A program made the translations under genes and the position numbers. Below, piece after piece: positions 18,601 to 21,600 of a stretch of 24,569 nucleotides of DNA; position 1 is the first letter of the stretch, and each line of letters opens with the position of its first letter. The notes under the pieces were generated by a model. The model saw only the letters and a list, made by a program, of their open reading frames with translations, did no database searches and was not told the DNA's origin. The DNA comes from Stentor roeselii (Eukaryota > Ciliophora > Heterotrichea > Heterotrichida > Stentoridae), in assembly GCA_006503475.1 (NCBI GenBank), contig RSEH01000403.1:1-24569 (forward strand). Direction: 5' to 3'.

Positions 18601-21600
18601 GAACTTGGTGATTTAGGAACTGTGGTAAGGCCGTGGGGAGTGTATTCTGTTGGAGCTGGAGTAATTTCAGTTGTTTTTTCAAGAGATTTTCCTGTTTGGG
18701 AATAGGAAGGTCCTGAAGGCATTCCTTTAAACTCGTAAGAAACAACTCCAGGGGTCTCAGGTGCTTGACTTAAAGCAGGTCTTTCAGAATGAGAAAATTT
18801 GAACCCTGCTTGTTTCAAGTCTTTATCACGTGAAGAGTATTCTCCAGGTGTTTGTTCAAACTTATCTTTCGTTCTTTTATCTATTCCAAACTGCCATTCA
18901 ATCCCTCTTTCTTTAAAGTTTATATCATAAGTTCCTGGTGCTGGATTTTCATTTCTTTCTTCAGTTTCTCTTTTTTGTTTCGCGAAGGTGTAGGCCGGAG
19001 ATTTCGGCCTTGTAGCAGTTTCTCCAGCTTCTTTGTCATAAGAACTTGGGCCTGGTGTTATTTCAATAGCTTTTTCAGGAAGTCTTCCTCTCAAACTGAA
19101 TTCAGGTCCTTGAGAAGTCTCTTTGATGTCATACGTTCCAACTCCAGGAGTTTCTGATTCTTTGGGTGCAGGTCTTTCAGAAGTACCAAAAGTTGGGCCA
19201 GTTTTTGAATCTTTTTCACGTGGAGAATAATCACCGGGTCCTGGGGTTTGTTCGATTTTTGTATGGTCTCTTGGTTCTGAAGAAAATTTCCATTGTGGAG
19301 ATTGCTGTTTGTTTTCGATTGTGTATGTTCCTGGGGCTGGATTTGAATCTTTGATTTGTTGATTTCGATGTTCAGTTCCAAATTTGTAACTTGGAGACTT
19401 TGGACGAGTGGCTTGATCTCCTGAAGAAGGATTGTAAGTATTTGGAGCTGGGGTAGATTCTTGGATTTTTTCGGAAGGTCTTCCGTGAAAAGTGTAGTGT
19501 GGACCCTCAGGCATTCCTTTGATGTCATAACTTCCGACTCCTGGACTTACTGGTGCTTCATGTAAAGTTGGTCTCTCACTACTTGAAAACACAAATCCAC
19601 TTGTTTTTGGGTTATTATCTTCTGGATTGTATTCTCCAGGTCCAGGAAAGTTATCAACTTTAGTTCTTAACCGTTGTTCAGTTGAGAATTTCCATTCCGG
19701 TCCTTTTTTTAAGTCAAAATTAGTCTCATAACTTCCAGGCGCCGGGTTTTCATCTTTAATCACTTTTTCACGAGTTTCTTTGCTAAAGGTATATTGAGGA
19801 GACTTTGGTTTTGTAGCAGTTTCTTCAGTTGGACTGTATGAACCTGGTCCTGGACTTGATTCTCGAATTTTTTCAACTGGTCTTCCTTGCATAGTAAAGC
19901 CTTCTGGTCTTTCTTTTGTGATTTCATATGTTCCTGGTCCTGGAACATCAGATGGCGAATTAAAGTCAGTTTTTGAAGTTTTCGAAAAAACTGGTGCTAA
20001 TGAATGGGGCTGAGTTTCTTGAGGAGAATACTGACCTGGTCCAGGTGCTCTTTCAGTTATTTTGACTTGTCGAGTTTCAGATCCGAATTGCCATTTCGGC
20101 CCTTTTTCTTTTGGTTCGATATTATAGGCTGTTGGAGAAGGATTTTCATCTTTTATGGTTTTTTCTCTTGTTTCAGTACTAAACTTATAAGAAGGAGATT
20201 TCGGTCTTGTTGCAAGATCGCCAGAATCTTTATCATAAGTTCCTGGGCCTGGAATTAATTCTCTAACTTTTTCAAGAGGTCTTCCAGTCATCGTTAAACC
20301 AGTTCCTTGATTGTGTTCTCTTATTTCATATGTACCAGCTCCAGGAGTATCTTGTTCTTTGCTAAAAATTTGTCGTTCAGAAGTTCCAAAAGTAAATCCA
20401 GTTGGCTTTGGTTTAGTATCAAGAGGAGAATAATCAGCAGGACCTGGCTTTTCTTCTATTTTTAGGTGGGATCTTGACTCTGAGCCGAATTTCCATTCTA
20501 ATCCTTTGTCTTTAATAGTTAAATCATAATCTCCAGGAGCAGGAGTAGTTTCTTTTACTTGGTCTTCACGTCTTTGACTGCTGAACTTGTAACTAGGTGA
20601 CTTCGGACGAGTTACCACATCCCCAGTCTCAGGATAATAACTCGCAGGCGAAACATTCGATTCTTTAATTTTTTCCACAGGTCTTCCAGCCAAACTATAA
20701 TAAGGTCCTTCAGGCTTTGCTCTAACTTCATAACTCCCGACTCCAGGAGTATCAATAAAATTACCAATACCAGGTCTCTCAGAACTACCAAATCCAAAAC
20801 CCTGTGATTTTTCCTTTAAATTCCCAGGAGAGTACTCTCCAGGTCCAGGTGTAATTTCAACTTTTTCCTTATTTTTATTCTCAGTTCCGAACCTAATTTC
20901 AATTCCTTTATCTTTAAAATTTATTTCATAATCACCAGGTGCAGGATTTTCATTTCTTTCAACAGTCAATCTTTTTTCAGTTCCAAATCGATGCGAGGGT
21001 GACTTTGGCTTTATTAACTGATCAGAAGTTTCTTTATTATAAGTCGTAGGTCCTGGACTTGATTCTTTTAATTTCTCATTTTGTCTTCCTTGCATTGAAA
21101 ACATTGGACCTTCTGGCATTCCTTTCACTTCATAAGTTCCAACCCCTGGAGTTTCATTTTCTTTAAAAGTAGGTCTTTCTGCAGTACTTATATAAAAACC
21201 AGTTGATTTGATAATATTTTCTTGATAATATTCTCCAGGTCCTGGTGAACTTTCAATTTTATCTTTCAAGCGAGTTTCATTTGAGAACTTCCAAGAAGGT
21301 CCTTTATTTGCATCGTAATTTACATCATAAGTTCCAGGAGCAGGGTAATGATCTTTGATGTCTTTATTAAGAGACTCTTTTGGAAACTGGTATTGAGGAG
21401 ATTTAGGTCTTGTGATGAAGTCTTTATTATGATCATATTCACCTGGTCCAGGACTTGATTCTCGATTTTTTTCAAGTTGTTTAACACCCATCGTAAACTG
21501 AGGACCTTCAGTTTTTTCAGTCCTTATTTCATATGTTCCAACACCTGGAGTTTCTGATGGTGCATCGAAAAGAGTTCTTTTAGATGACCCGAAGACAGGT